Source: Blautia wexlerae DSM 19850
GTDB lineage: Bacteria; Bacillota; Clostridia; Lachnospirales; Lachnospiraceae
Assembly: GCF_025148125.1 (NCBI RefSeq)
Contig: NZ_CP102267.1
Coordinates: 2,490,501 to 2,554,500 of the forward strand
Direction of reading: 5' to 3'
Length of the DNA: 64,000 nt
Position 1 is the stretch's first letter. Each line of letters begins with the position of its first letter. Positions 1-6,529 of this stretch are shown one piece after another. The position numbers and the translations under genes were made by a program. The notes under the pieces were generated by a model that saw nothing but the letters and a program-made list of their open reading frames with translations, was not told the origin of the DNA and did not search any database.

Positions 1-217
1 TGCCCATAGCGTAGGCAAGTAAAAAAATGAGGACAGTCTTTACGCTGTCCTCACATACCATTATTTCAAACGGATTGCCCATCGCCACAGGCAGACCTCG
101 GATAATCTCTACAAGACCACCGCTGACATAGGGTGCTGTCAGCAGGGCAAGCCATACGACAGGAAGTATGCCGCAGACAGAAAGGATTAGGCTCGTTTTC
201 TGGTCATCGTTCCTCAT
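1..217 (-). CDS. VirD4/TraG-type conjugal coupling protein, N-terminal part
   Basis: Reading the complement from the ATG at 217 gives 72 codons open to the window edge, beginning MRNDDQKTSLILSVC. Two hydrophobic stretches (about residues 9-30 and 58-72) fit the two N-terminal membrane segments of VirD4-type coupling proteins. These hexameric ATPases bring the relaxase-DNA complex to the type IV secretion channel. The ATPase domain is off the window, so the assignment rests on the membrane topology, the remembered N-terminus of the family and the position directly after pcfB and a small gene. The start overlaps the end of the preceding small gene by 14 bp, which suggests translational coupling. 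Confidence 0.7.
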   Translation of the reverse strand, partial: MRNDDQKTSLILSVCGILPVVWLALLTAPYVSGGLVEIIRGLPVAMGNPFEIMVCEDSVKTVLIFLLAYAMG

Positions 218-401
218 TGCACCTGCAATGCACGACCTTAACCTTTTTTGTCGGAGCGTGTGCCACCTTGCTTATCAGCTCGTCAACAGGCTCGGTGGGG
301 CGTTCCTCCTGTAACTGCCTTGTACGCAGGGTGTTTAAGGCGTTGATGACGATATTCTTATCGTACTTATCAAGTGCGATATGGTATCGTTTCTCTCTCA
401 T
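204..401 (-). CDS. Small conserved element protein (MREK type, copy 1)
   Basis: A 65-residue protein starting at the ATG that follows GGAGGTG by six bases; a further in-frame ATG upstream has no better ribosome site. It has alternating charged and hydrophobic residues compatible with a small helical protein, with no membrane segment. It is clearly related to the 59-residue product at 22315-22494: both begin MREK and share VDELI.KV..APTK near the C-terminus. The two copies sit at opposite ends of the visible part of the element. The function is unknown. It overlaps the start of the coupling protein gene by 14 bp, so it is probably part of the transfer operon. Confidence 0.7.
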   Translation of the reverse strand: MREKRYHIALDKYDKNIVINALNTLRTRQLQEERPTEPVDELISKVAHAPTKKVKVVHCRCNEER

Positions 402-416
402 AGTCTGCACCTCCGA

Positions 417-1280
417 TTAGCGTTCCTGCTCTTTGTTCTTTGCAGGCTTGTTCTTCTCCATACTCTTATACATATCGCTCTGGATTTCGCCCAGAACATC
501 ACGCATCGTGCCAAGCTCTCCTTTGAATGCCTGTGTATCCATTTCCGCATACTCTCTGGGAAGTCTGGAAAAGTCAAAACCTCTGGTATCCACGCCATAA
601 CGGGAGCTTACCATATAGGCAACGCAGAAGGATTTGAAATCGGAAGCATCACGGCTCTCGTTGTGCTTAAAGTCATAGACCGCCGCCGACACTTCTTTTG
701 CCATACTCACGAACAGCACTTCCTCGGAAAGCCCCTTCTTGACAAAAATGGTCTGCTGAGAGCTGTCATAATAGGCAGGCAGTTCAAGCTCACCGACAGG
801 AACACAGGGTACAGGGCTTGCATCAATCAGAGCCGACACAAGCTCACGCATGGATTTCGGCTCCTGTTCCTGCTGCCTGTCCTTTGCCGAGGTTTCGGAA
901 ATATCATAAACCACTTTGGCATTGTAAGAGACGCCCTTTGTCCCGTCCTCACGGGTGTATTCCTTGCTCGGCTCAAGGATAATGATTTTCTGTGCGTCCT
1001 TGTTCACATAGACACGGTTCGCTTTCCATTTGCTGTACTCTTTAAGCTGCGTTGCTTCGGGCATCTGTGCTGATACCAGAATAGCGTTAGCCACGGAGTA
1101 ACGGTCAAAGCGACCCTGCACATCAAGATACTGACGGAAGCTGTCGCCGCTTGCCACCATTTCAGAGCAGGTATTGTCAATCAGCTCATAGGCTTCTTTC
1201 CGCTGTGCCTGCTTTGCGGCAGCCCATTCCTCTTTATCAAAAGGTCTGTTGCCGCCGCTGAATACATCGTAAATACTCAT
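417..1280 (-). CDS. ArdC-like protein lacking the peptidase motif
   Basis: 287 residues. Residues about 50-125 match the N-terminal ssDNA-binding domain of ArdC-type antirestriction proteins, with the pattern FDRYSVANAILVSAQMPEAT, a following KW...VYV segment and an IIILEP strand. The C-terminal half keeps the downstream family signature (FCVAYMVSSRYGVDTRGFDF), which resembles the ESVAY..C...GIDT segment of ArdC metallopeptidases. The place where HExxH should stand reads MAKEVSAAV, so no zinc ligands are present. ArdC proteins protect incoming single-stranded DNA and block restriction; this one could bind DNA but is unlikely to be a peptidase. It lies between pcfB and the small gene before the coupling protein. 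The last residues are charged and probably disordered. Confidence 0.6.
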   Translation of the reverse strand: MSIYDVFSGGNRPFDKEEWAAAKQAQRKEAYELIDNTCSEMVASGDSFRQYLDVQGRFDRYSVANAILVSAQMPEATQLKEYSKWKANRVYVNKDAQKIIILEPSKEYTREDGTKGVSYNAKVVYDISETSAKDRQQEQEPKSMRELVSALIDASPVPCVPVGELELPAYYDSSQQTIFVKKGLSEEVLFVSMAKEVSAAVYDFKHNESRDASDFKSFCVAYMVSSRYGVDTRGFDFSRLPREYAEMDTQAFKGELGTMRDVLGEIQSDMYKSMEKNKPAKNKEQER

Positions 1281-1286
1281 AGCTGT

Positions 1287-2099
1287 TTACCTCGTTTCTT
1301 TGGATTTTGGTTTCTTTTTCTTTCTTGTGGGCTGTTTATGCTCCGTTTTCCTGTTAGCACTTTTCGCCCTGTCGGAAGCACCGCTTTTGTCCAGGTCGGA
1401 AGTGCCAATCTCTGCTTCCTGCTCCTTGCGGCTCTCCTTGATTTTCCGCAGTTCCTCTCTGACAGAAGGTTTCTCCTTAGTCATAGTAGCCCCCTCTGCG
1501 GACTTCTTTGGCTGCTCTAAGGTAGGCTCGGACTGAGGGGATTTTTCTGTCTTTGCCACCGAGGGGTTTGGGGCGTTTTCCTCCTTCTGGACAGGCTTGC
1601 CCATAAGCTCGTCAAGCAGCTTGTCTTTCTCCGCCTTTTCCTGCACACCAATATCTGGCTCTGGCTGACCGTCCTTTGCATCTTTGGATTTCTCGGCTTC
1701 CGTCACAATAGAAGCGGTATCCACCGAAGCAAGATTAAAGCGTTCCACGATACGACTGATTTTCGATGCGTCCTCGGCACGGGCGATGACATCGACCTCC
1801 GCATTGGGGTCTTTGTTTTTCCTGTCCGTGAGGACACAGTAAAGCACACCGTATTTTTTCGCTTCCTGCGTGAACTTCTTTAAGTCGCCGTTTTTGACGG
1901 TAAAGACTTTCAGCTCCTTACCAGAACGGAGCATACTCGTCAGCCTTGCTTTGCCTTTGGTTTTCTTTTCTTCTTTGAGAATGGAATACAACAGGATAGC
2001 GATGTTCTTCGCACCTGCACCTGTAATTTTGGCAGCGACCTCAAAGCCCTCCAAGCTCATTCGGACGATTTGTTCTGCCGCTTCGCCGCCTGTGTTCAT
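1287..2099 (-). CDS. pcfB: PcfB family (DUF3801) conjugation protein
   Basis: 270 residues. The N-terminal 130 residues match DUF3801/PcfB: an amphipathic helix with EGFEVAAKITGAGAKNIA, then an LTSMLRSGKELKVFTV strand and a YGVLYCVLTDRK segment. The rest is a low-complexity charged tail rich in Lys, Glu, Ser and Pro, ending in KKKKPKSKETR. In pCF10, PcfB is an accessory factor that docks at the coupling protein. The start lies inside the relaxase gene (59-bp overlap), so translation is probably coupled. The family call is firm; the tail has no assigned role. Confidence 0.8.
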   Translation of the reverse strand: MNTGGEAAEQIVRMSLEGFEVAAKITGAGAKNIAILLYSILKEEKKTKGKARLTSMLRSGKELKVFTVKNGDLKKFTQEAKKYGVLYCVLTDRKNKDPNAEVDVIARAEDASKISRIVERFNLASVDTASIVTEAEKSKDAKDGQPEPDIGVQEKAEKDKLLDELMGKPVQKEENAPNPSVAKTEKSPQSEPTLEQPKKSAEGATMTKEKPSVREELRKIKESRKEQEAEIGTSDLDKSGASDRAKSANRKTEHKQPTRKKKKPKSKETR

Positions 2100-3447
2100 T
2101 CTTCATCAGCTCCTTTCTTTGCTGTTCGTGTTCGTCTGCCCGTATCGTCTGCAATTTTTCCTTGAGGGTATCACTACGGGCGGCGATGCCCTCGCACAGT
2201 CTGACCTCCTTTCGGATAATTTTCAGCCGCCCCGAAATATCGGAAAGCTCTGCCTTGACCGCTTCCTTTTCTTCGCCGCTTGTCCTGCGGGATTTGGAGT
2301 AAAGCTCCTTTCGCTTCTGAAGCAGGGCAGACATCTCCGTTTCCAGAGAGCCTTTATATGAACAAAGCTGCTCCGCCGTATCAATGTGATTGCGGCAAAG
2401 CAGCCTTGTTTCCTGTGTGATGGCTTCCATCTTCATAAGGTCGTCCTTTAAGAGATAATGAAGCCGTGCATAATTTTGTTTTCTGCCTTTTGGCAGGATA
2501 CCGAGCTTGTAGCAGTAATGGAGATACAGCCCACGCAAGCCGCCGATTTTCCTGGCATTCTTCAATGAGCCTTTGACCCGATAGACCTTGACCTGTGGCT
2601 CTGAGAAGCTCTGGAATTTGACAGCATAGGAATTTTCGCTGATACGCTCCATAATCCTGTCATTGGTGTATTCCTCTCCGAGCTTATAAAGCCGCTTGGG
2701 TCTTTGCCAGCCCTTGCCTATAATCGTCCAATACTTGCGGTTGGGGTCAAAGTTTATGCGATAGCCCATTTCTGCCAACTGGCGGTCAAAGTCTTTCAGC
2801 GTAAATGATTTGCTGATAGCTTCATCCACCGCCTGTCTGGCAACATTATCCCTCGTGGGTCGCCCCTGCTTTTCGGCTTGGTAAAGGGCGTAGGGCTTTT
2901 TCTTACCGCTTGGGTGTTCGATGACAGACAGAGCATACTCACGGCAAAGCTCATCGGAACGCTGACGGAGCAGCCGCAGATTTGCTTTGTTGTCGTGGTA
3001 GTGCATACCGTCCGCAAAAGAAACAGAGTTCACGACAAAGTGATTATGCAGGCAATCGGTATTTAGGTGAGTGGCAACGATGACTTGAAATCTGTCGCCC
3101 CACATTCGCTCGGCAAGTTTAACGCCGACCTCGTGAGCCTGCTCTGGCGTAACCTCACCGTGCTTGAAGCTCTGGAAGCCGTGATAGCAGACAATCTCAC
3201 TCGTGTCGCTCCATCCCGCTTTGGTAATCATCATTTCATCTCTGGCGGTGGTCGGGTCACAATTTACACCTGTGACAAAGAAACGCTGCTCGGTCTTATC
3301 CTTATTAGTAGCGTACTCCATTACATCGACCATCGCCTGCAGGTCGTCTTCGGTGTATTTGGGGTTGGCGGTCTTTTCGGGATTTTCGGCATAGTCGATT
3401 GGATGGTCGAGCCTGCCACGCACATCCCATATCTCGCAGACCGCCAT
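2041..3447 (-). CDS. Relaxase/mobilization nuclease (MobA/VirD2-like, MOBP type)
   Basis: 468 residues. The nickase domain occupies about residues 1-250. The metal-binding histidine motif is HLNTDCLHNHFVVN at about 127-140, and a Tyr near the N-terminus (in HPIDYAENPEKT) is the probable transesterification residue. The C-terminal half is helical and charged, with likely coiled coil between about 330 and 450. The enzyme nicks the element at oriT and is carried covalently on the transferred strand. It is read directly from mobC: the mobC stop and the relaxase ATG share one base (TAATG). Its 3' end overlaps pcfB. Tandem hairpins at 3919-3961 upstream of mobC are a possible nick region. Confidence 0.9.
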   Translation of the reverse strand: MAVCEIWDVRGRLDHPIDYAENPEKTANPKYTEDDLQAMVDVMEYATNKDKTEQRFFVTGVNCDPTTARDEMMITKAGWSDTSEIVCYHGFQSFKHGEVTPEQAHEVGVKLAERMWGDRFQVIVATHLNTDCLHNHFVVNSVSFADGMHYHDNKANLRLLRQRSDELCREYALSVIEHPSGKKKPYALYQAEKQGRPTRDNVARQAVDEAISKSFTLKDFDRQLAEMGYRINFDPNRKYWTIIGKGWQRPKRLYKLGEEYTNDRIMERISENSYAVKFQSFSEPQVKVYRVKGSLKNARKIGGLRGLYLHYCYKLGILPKGRKQNYARLHYLLKDDLMKMEAITQETRLLCRNHIDTAEQLCSYKGSLETEMSALLQKRKELYSKSRRTSGEEKEAVKAELSDISGRLKIIRKEVRLCEGIAARSDTLKEKLQTIRADEHEQQRKELMKNEHRRRSGRTNRPNELGGL

Positions 3448-3776
3448 TACGATGACCTGCGTGGAAGCAGATACCTTTTGCGAATGTCAATCTGAAACTC
3501 GTGCCATTTCCTTGCTTCCTCACGGAGCATCGGGGTATCCACAAAGCCGAGGGCGTTTGCCTTAACCGCAAGCTGATTGATACGGTTGCCAATGGCGGAC
3601 AGCTCACGCATCATTTTATAGAACTCTGGGTCGGGCTTTTCGCAGAGCTGATAGCCCCTTACCATTTCTCTTAAAAAGGCTTCTTTTGGGCGACCCGATT
3701 TCCGCACAAGCTCATTAAGGTGTTCGGCTTCCTCCTCAGTCAGACGGAAAAGTATCTGCACATTTCTTTTTCGCAT
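3447..3776 (-). CDS. MobC-like relaxosome accessory protein
   Basis: 109 residues. It begins MRKRNVQILFRLTEEEAEHL, a ribbon-helix-helix type start, followed by a helical segment (MMRELSAIGNRINQLAVKAN) that is typical of MobC-type proteins of MOBP systems. Such proteins bind oriT and help the relaxase open the strand. The stop overlaps the relaxase start by one base, as expected for a mobC-mobA pair. Its start is overlapped by the small membrane protein gene at 3736-3888. Confidence 0.85.
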   Translation of the reverse strand: MRKRNVQILFRLTEEEAEHLNELVRKSGRPKEAFLREMVRGYQLCEKPDPEFYKMMRELSAIGNRINQLAVKANALGFVDTPMLREEARKWHEFQIDIRKRYLLPRRSS

Positions 3777-3888
3777 TGTCCACTTCCTTTCTCTCGGAAA
3801 GTCTGCTTATCTGCAAGCAACACATACACGCAACACCGAACAGACCGCCGAGCATTGTGCCAATAATGAAAAATAAGAACTCACTCAT
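3736..3888 (-). CDS. Small membrane protein, DUF3789-like
   Basis: 50 residues. One hydrophobic segment, MSEFLFFIIGTMLGGLFGVA, starts right at the N-terminus and is followed by a Cys-rich turn (CMCC) and a charged tail. Start ATG at 3888 is preceded by a GAAAGGAG-like site. The short Gly-rich transmembrane helix with a cytoplasmic tail fits DUF3789 proteins, which are common next to mobC in such elements. Its 3' end overlaps mobC by 41 bp in another frame. The role is unknown. Confidence 0.65.
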   Translation of the reverse strand: MSEFLFFIIGTMLGGLFGVACMCCLQISRLSERKEVDNAKKKCADTFPSD

Positions 3889-3918
3889 TTTTAAACTCCT
3901 TTCTGTTCTCACGGGGTA

Positions 3919-3961
3919 TTAGGGGCTGACCCCTAACAAGCGAATTTGGCTAACCAAATTC
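3919..3961. repeat. Two adjacent perfect hairpins upstream of the mob genes
   Basis: TTAGGGG-ctga-CCCCTAA (3919-3936) and GAATTTGG-ctaa-CCAAATTC (3942-3961) sit side by side in the gap between the mob genes and the next gene upstream. Each has a perfect 7-8 bp stem and the same 4-base loop core. Neither is followed by a T-run, so they are not ordinary terminators. Position next to mobC and the relaxase gene makes this a candidate origin of transfer. Confidence 0.5.
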
Positions 3962-3979
3962 AGTGCTTGGTAAGACATC

Positions 3980-4273
3980 TCATTCTTCGCAGTCCTCCTC
4001 ATACATACACTCACCGCACACGGGGCAGAAGTACGGACAGTCCGAACAATCCGTATTTTCCTGTAGTGTATTCTCGCCCGCACCGTCAAGACCGTCCTCG
4101 CTCTGCTCGGTAATATCGGCTTCGCCGCAGACAAAACCATCATCGGTAAAGTTGATAAGGTCGGTATCGAACAGGATAATTTTTGTCTTTTCCTTTGCCT
4201 GTTCGGGGCTTTCCGCATAGACGGAAACGGTCTTTCGGTAATGGGCAGTAAGGGTTACATCATACTTTTTCAA
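3980..4273 (-). CDS. DpnD/PcfM-like small protein with Cys-rich tail
   Basis: 97 residues if translation begins at the TTG at 4273, which has a GAGG site ten bases upstream; the reading frame is open further to 4333 but without a ribosome site. The N-terminus (KKYDVTLTAHYRKTVSVYAE, then SPEQAKEK) has the strand-strand-helix pattern of DpnD/PcfM proteins. The last 25 residues contain six cysteines arranged C-x2-C-x3-C-x2-C-x2-C plus one near the end, which may bind metal. The family link is from pattern memory only. The preceding 26-codon ORF ends 4 bases before the proposed start, which suggests coupling. Confidence 0.55.
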   Translation of the reverse strand: MKKYDVTLTAHYRKTVSVYAESPEQAKEKTKIILFDTDLINFTDDGFVCGEADITEQSEDGLDGAGENTLQENTDCSDCPYFCPVCGECMYEEDCEE

Positions 4274-4277
4274 TAGT

Positions 4278-4358
4278 TCATTCCTCGCTTTCAGCATTAA
4301 ATTTTGATTTGGTTTCGGTGTCTTTCTGGGCAAAAACTGCTACACAATCAACGGACAT
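4278..4358 (-). CDS. Possible 26-residue leader peptide
   Basis: An ATG at 4358 preceded by a good ribosome site (GAAAGGAGTG) opens a 26-codon frame, MSVDCVAVFAQKDTETKSKF plus six residues. It starts inside the end of the primase-like gene and stops 4 bases before the TTG proposed as start of the next gene. The ribosome site is the strongest in this interval, so ribosomes probably load here and re-initiate downstream. It may have no function beyond coupling. Confidence 0.4.
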   Translation of the reverse strand: MSVDCVAVFAQKDTETKSKFNAESEE

Positions 4359-5337
4359 CACTCCTTTCACGCTTAAGCTTTGGTCTTGCAATTTTCAGAT
4401 AGGACAACAAAAAATCGTTGAAGTCCTTGCCGACAGGCGGAGGATCATCAACGATTTTGTAGTCTTTCTGCAACAGTTCCTTCAAAGTAGCGGTACAAAG
4501 CCTGCCTACCTTATCATTATCCAGATGCAGAACTATGGTCTTAATTTGTGGATTGGCACTCAAAAAAGTTGTGAGAGCTATGGGGATTTTGCTGTCCTTC
4601 ATCTCTTTCTTTGGCTGATACACGCCCGATAAAGAAAGCAGATTTTCCGATTTATAGTCCTTTCCCTCACACTTTAGATAGGTGGCGTAGGACAGTAAAT
4701 CAATGGCGGCTTCAAATAAATGCACGGTATCCGCAGGCTTCTTTGCCAGAAGTCGGAACGAATACTGCTTGTCGCTGCCCGATGCGTCCTGCTTGAAAGT
4801 GCTGCCGAGAGTGCCTCGCAGGGCAGCATATTTCGGTGTTCCGCTTTCATCTTTGCCGATAAAAACAGCATTGTGATAATCGGCACTCTCATAAAGCGTG
4901 CCGTCTGAGATACACTCCTGTATGAGCTGATAGTCAATACCACGCCCGAAAAGATACTGTATCACTCGGTTACAATCCTTATTTTTTGGCGGCAGGAGCA
5001 GGACTTTCGGTTTATCTTTCTTGGGAGCAGGGGGTGGCTTCCAGTCCGCCATCGTCTGTCCCGTGAGAATTTCCACGGCTTCTACGAAGTCATATTCCTT
5101 GACCTTGATGAGATAGTCGAGGGCAGAATAGCCGCCGAAACCTCTCGACCACCAATACCATTTGCCGTTGGAAATCTTTAAGCTGTCGTGTTCTGCTGTA
5201 CAGTACACATTGCTTGTGCCTTTGACCTTAACGAGATTGCTCGGCTCAAACTCACGCAGATAGGATAACAGGTCAATCTGGCGTACCCGTTCAAGCACAT
5301 CTGGGTCAATCTGCACGTAGGGTCGGTTAGTTCTCAA
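4348..5337 (-). CDS. DUF3991/TOPRIM primase-like protein
   Basis: 329 residues. The N-terminal part (about 1-110) has the layout of a degenerate CHC2-like/DUF3991 region: LLSYLREFEPSNLVKVKGT, then WYWWSRGFGGYSALDYL. The C-terminal part is TOPRIM-like, with an acidic LFEAAIDLLSYATYL strand-helix (about 210) and the LHLDNDKVG motif (about 270) supplying the DxD. Such proteins are standard in these elements and are thought to act as primase or nicking-associated factors on transferred DNA. Start is TTG at 5337, ten bases after GGAGGTG. The 5' side carries a terminator hairpin (5363-5403). Confidence 0.75.
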   Translation of the reverse strand: MRTNRPYVQIDPDVLERVRQIDLLSYLREFEPSNLVKVKGTSNVYCTAEHDSLKISNGKWYWWSRGFGGYSALDYLIKVKEYDFVEAVEILTGQTMADWKPPPAPKKDKPKVLLLPPKNKDCNRVIQYLFGRGIDYQLIQECISDGTLYESADYHNAVFIGKDESGTPKYAALRGTLGSTFKQDASGSDKQYSFRLLAKKPADTVHLFEAAIDLLSYATYLKCEGKDYKSENLLSLSGVYQPKKEMKDSKIPIALTTFLSANPQIKTIVLHLDNDKVGRLCTATLKELLQKDYKIVDDPPPVGKDFNDFLLSYLKIARPKLKRERSDVR

Positions 5338-5362
5338 TGGATAAAATCACCTCCAGAAATAG

Positions 5363-5403
5363 AAAAAGCCGAGGGGATTTCGTTAAATGAAAACCTCTCG
5401 GCT
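5363..5403 (-). terminator. Intrinsic terminator after the Ntn-hydrolase gene
   Basis: On the minus strand AGCCGAGAGG pairs with CCCCTCGGCT across an 17-base loop, followed by TTTTT. It lies between the hydrolase stop (5422) and the ribosome site of the primase-like gene, so it may attenuate rather than end the operon. Confidence 0.7.
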
Positions 5404-5411
5404 ATGTAAAA
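5394..5411. repeat. Direct repeat, left copy, flanking the hydrolase gene
   Basis: CCTCTCGGCTATGTAAAA. It matches 6067-6085 except for one extra G in that copy. The two copies bracket the Ntn-hydrolase gene and its own promoter. Confidence 0.7.
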
Positions 5412-5421
5412 TATAGTTCTT

Positions 5422-6009
5422 TTAGAATGAAAAAAGCATCCCTTTTTCTGTTGCGATATTATAAATCCATTTGTTACCCGTAGGGCTTACCAAATTACTA
5501 ATATTCGCAATTTCCTTAATTGTTTTTTCTACAAACTCTGAATTATGCAACTTATAATTTTTTGCAAAGCAATCGCAGCACTCCTGCATTTTTGCATCGG
5601 CAGGTGGAAAAAGAGCCATTGGAACATCTTTTGCATCTAAACGACCCTTGATATTACCTCCCGATATTAGGCTTGCATTACCGTCACGCCCTTTACCTGC
5701 TATGAGAAAATAGAACGGCAAGGCTAATATAGCATCACAATTTGTATCGGCTACTCGCTTATAAAATGCTTTTATAATATCAAGTAAATCATCGGTAGTT
5801 AGGCAATCTTTATTTGTCGCCTTGTTCAAATCTATTGAAATAGCCTTTTCAATAGCTGCGTTACCTGCACTTGAAAAAGCTAAATGGTCATTTATCATAA
5901 GGACTTTGTCTAAATCATCTGACAAAGTTTTCCCGTCAATACTTGACCCTCGCTTATCGCCTGCAATAATTATACGGTTATTTTCTTTTATTCCAAAGAT
6001 AACACTCAC
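5422..6009 (-). CDS. HslV/proteasome-like Ntn hydrolase (lone cargo gene)
   Basis: 195 residues. The start is GTG at 6009, fixed by AAGGAGGTGA six bases upstream, giving M-SVIFGIKENNRIIIAGDKR. After Met removal, Ser becomes residue 1. Counting from it, Asp falls at 17 in IAGD, exactly as in HslV and the proteasome beta subunit. A Lys in DDLDKVLMIND falls at 34, one off the canonical Lys33. The core strand-turn FSSAG (HslV: GFAGG) and a later strand pair FYFLIAGKGRDGNASLISGG follow the HslV fold order. No unfoldase partner (HslU/ClpX-like) is nearby. Composition is more AT-rich than neighbouring genes, and the gene has its own promoter and terminator. Catalytic activity and substrate are unknown; the fold assignment is inference from motif spacing. 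Confidence 0.6.
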   Translation of the reverse strand: MSVIFGIKENNRIIIAGDKRGSSIDGKTLSDDLDKVLMINDHLAFSSAGNAAIEKAISIDLNKATNKDCLTTDDLLDIIKAFYKRVADTNCDAILALPFYFLIAGKGRDGNASLISGGNIKGRLDAKDVPMALFPPADAKMQECCDCFAKNYKLHNSEFVEKTIKEIANISNLVSPTGNKWIYNIATEKGMLFSF

Positions 6010-6037
6010 AAACTGTCACCTCCTTACTGATTTAAAA

Positions 6038-6066
6038 ATCATACCACATTTTTATGAATTTTTCCA
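6038..6066 (-). promoter_or_regulatory. Promoter of the Ntn-hydrolase gene
   Basis: Minus strand: TGGAAA, 17 bases, TATGAT preceded by TG-rich sequence. It lies about 30 bases upstream of the GTG start. Confidence 0.5.
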
Positions 6067-6085
6067 CCTCTGCGGCTATGTAAAA
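6067..6085. repeat. Direct repeat, right copy, flanking the hydrolase gene
   Basis: CCTCTGCGGCTATGTAAAA, the partner of 5394-5411 with a single inserted G. A shorter relative (TGGCTATGTAAA) occurs upstream of parA at about 22,234. Confidence 0.7.
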
Positions 6086-6112
6086 GCGGCATCAGCTCCA
6101 CGCCAATGCCGC
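6082..6112 (-). terminator. Intrinsic terminator
   Basis: Minus strand GCGGCAT, 13-base loop, ATGCCGC, then TTTT. It directly follows the stop of the gene at 6122-6451. Confidence 0.65.
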
Positions 6113-6121
6113 CGTTCTCGG

Positions 6122-6451
6122 TTATAAAATTCCTGCCTTTTTGAGATACCCAACGCTGTCATAGCACCCTCTGAAATAGATTGCTTCCTGCTGCATATCG
6201 CTGAGCCTGTTCCGAAGCTCCAAAACTTCTATCAAAGCCTTACACTCCTGCTCGGATAAATCACTCGGCTTTTCCGTATCCAAAACTGCCATCACTTTGG
6301 GATACTCCTTGTAGAGTTCCTCTATCCTTTCCTCTGTGGAACGGTATTCTGGATTTTCTTTGGGCAGCTTTGCGATAACGGAGCTTAGATATTCAGCAAA
6401 GATGTTGCTATGCACATCAACAAAGGTTTCAAATCTGAAATTATCAAGCAC
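6122..6451 (-). CDS. Conserved element protein of unknown function
   Basis: 109 residues if the GTG at 6451 is used; GGAGGTGAAAG sits just ahead of it, whereas the earlier GTG at 6460 lies inside that ribosome site. The product is acidic and mostly helical, with an Ile/Leu/Glu-rich middle (STEERIEELYKEYPKVMAVL) and no membrane segment or cysteine motif. I do not recognise a domain. It follows the methylase-helicase gene after an AT-rich gap of about 75 bases, and an intrinsic terminator lies just downstream. Confidence 0.65.
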   Translation of the reverse strand: MLDNFRFETFVDVHSNIFAEYLSSVIAKLPKENPEYRSTEERIEELYKEYPKVMAVLDTEKPSDLSEQECKALIEVLELRNRLSDMQQEAIYFRGCYDSVGYLKKAGIL

Positions 6452-6529
6452 ACCTTTCACCTCCGATATTCTATAAATCTACACCTATTATACTTCCCAG
6501 AAATCAGCAATACAAATATGCAAACCGCA

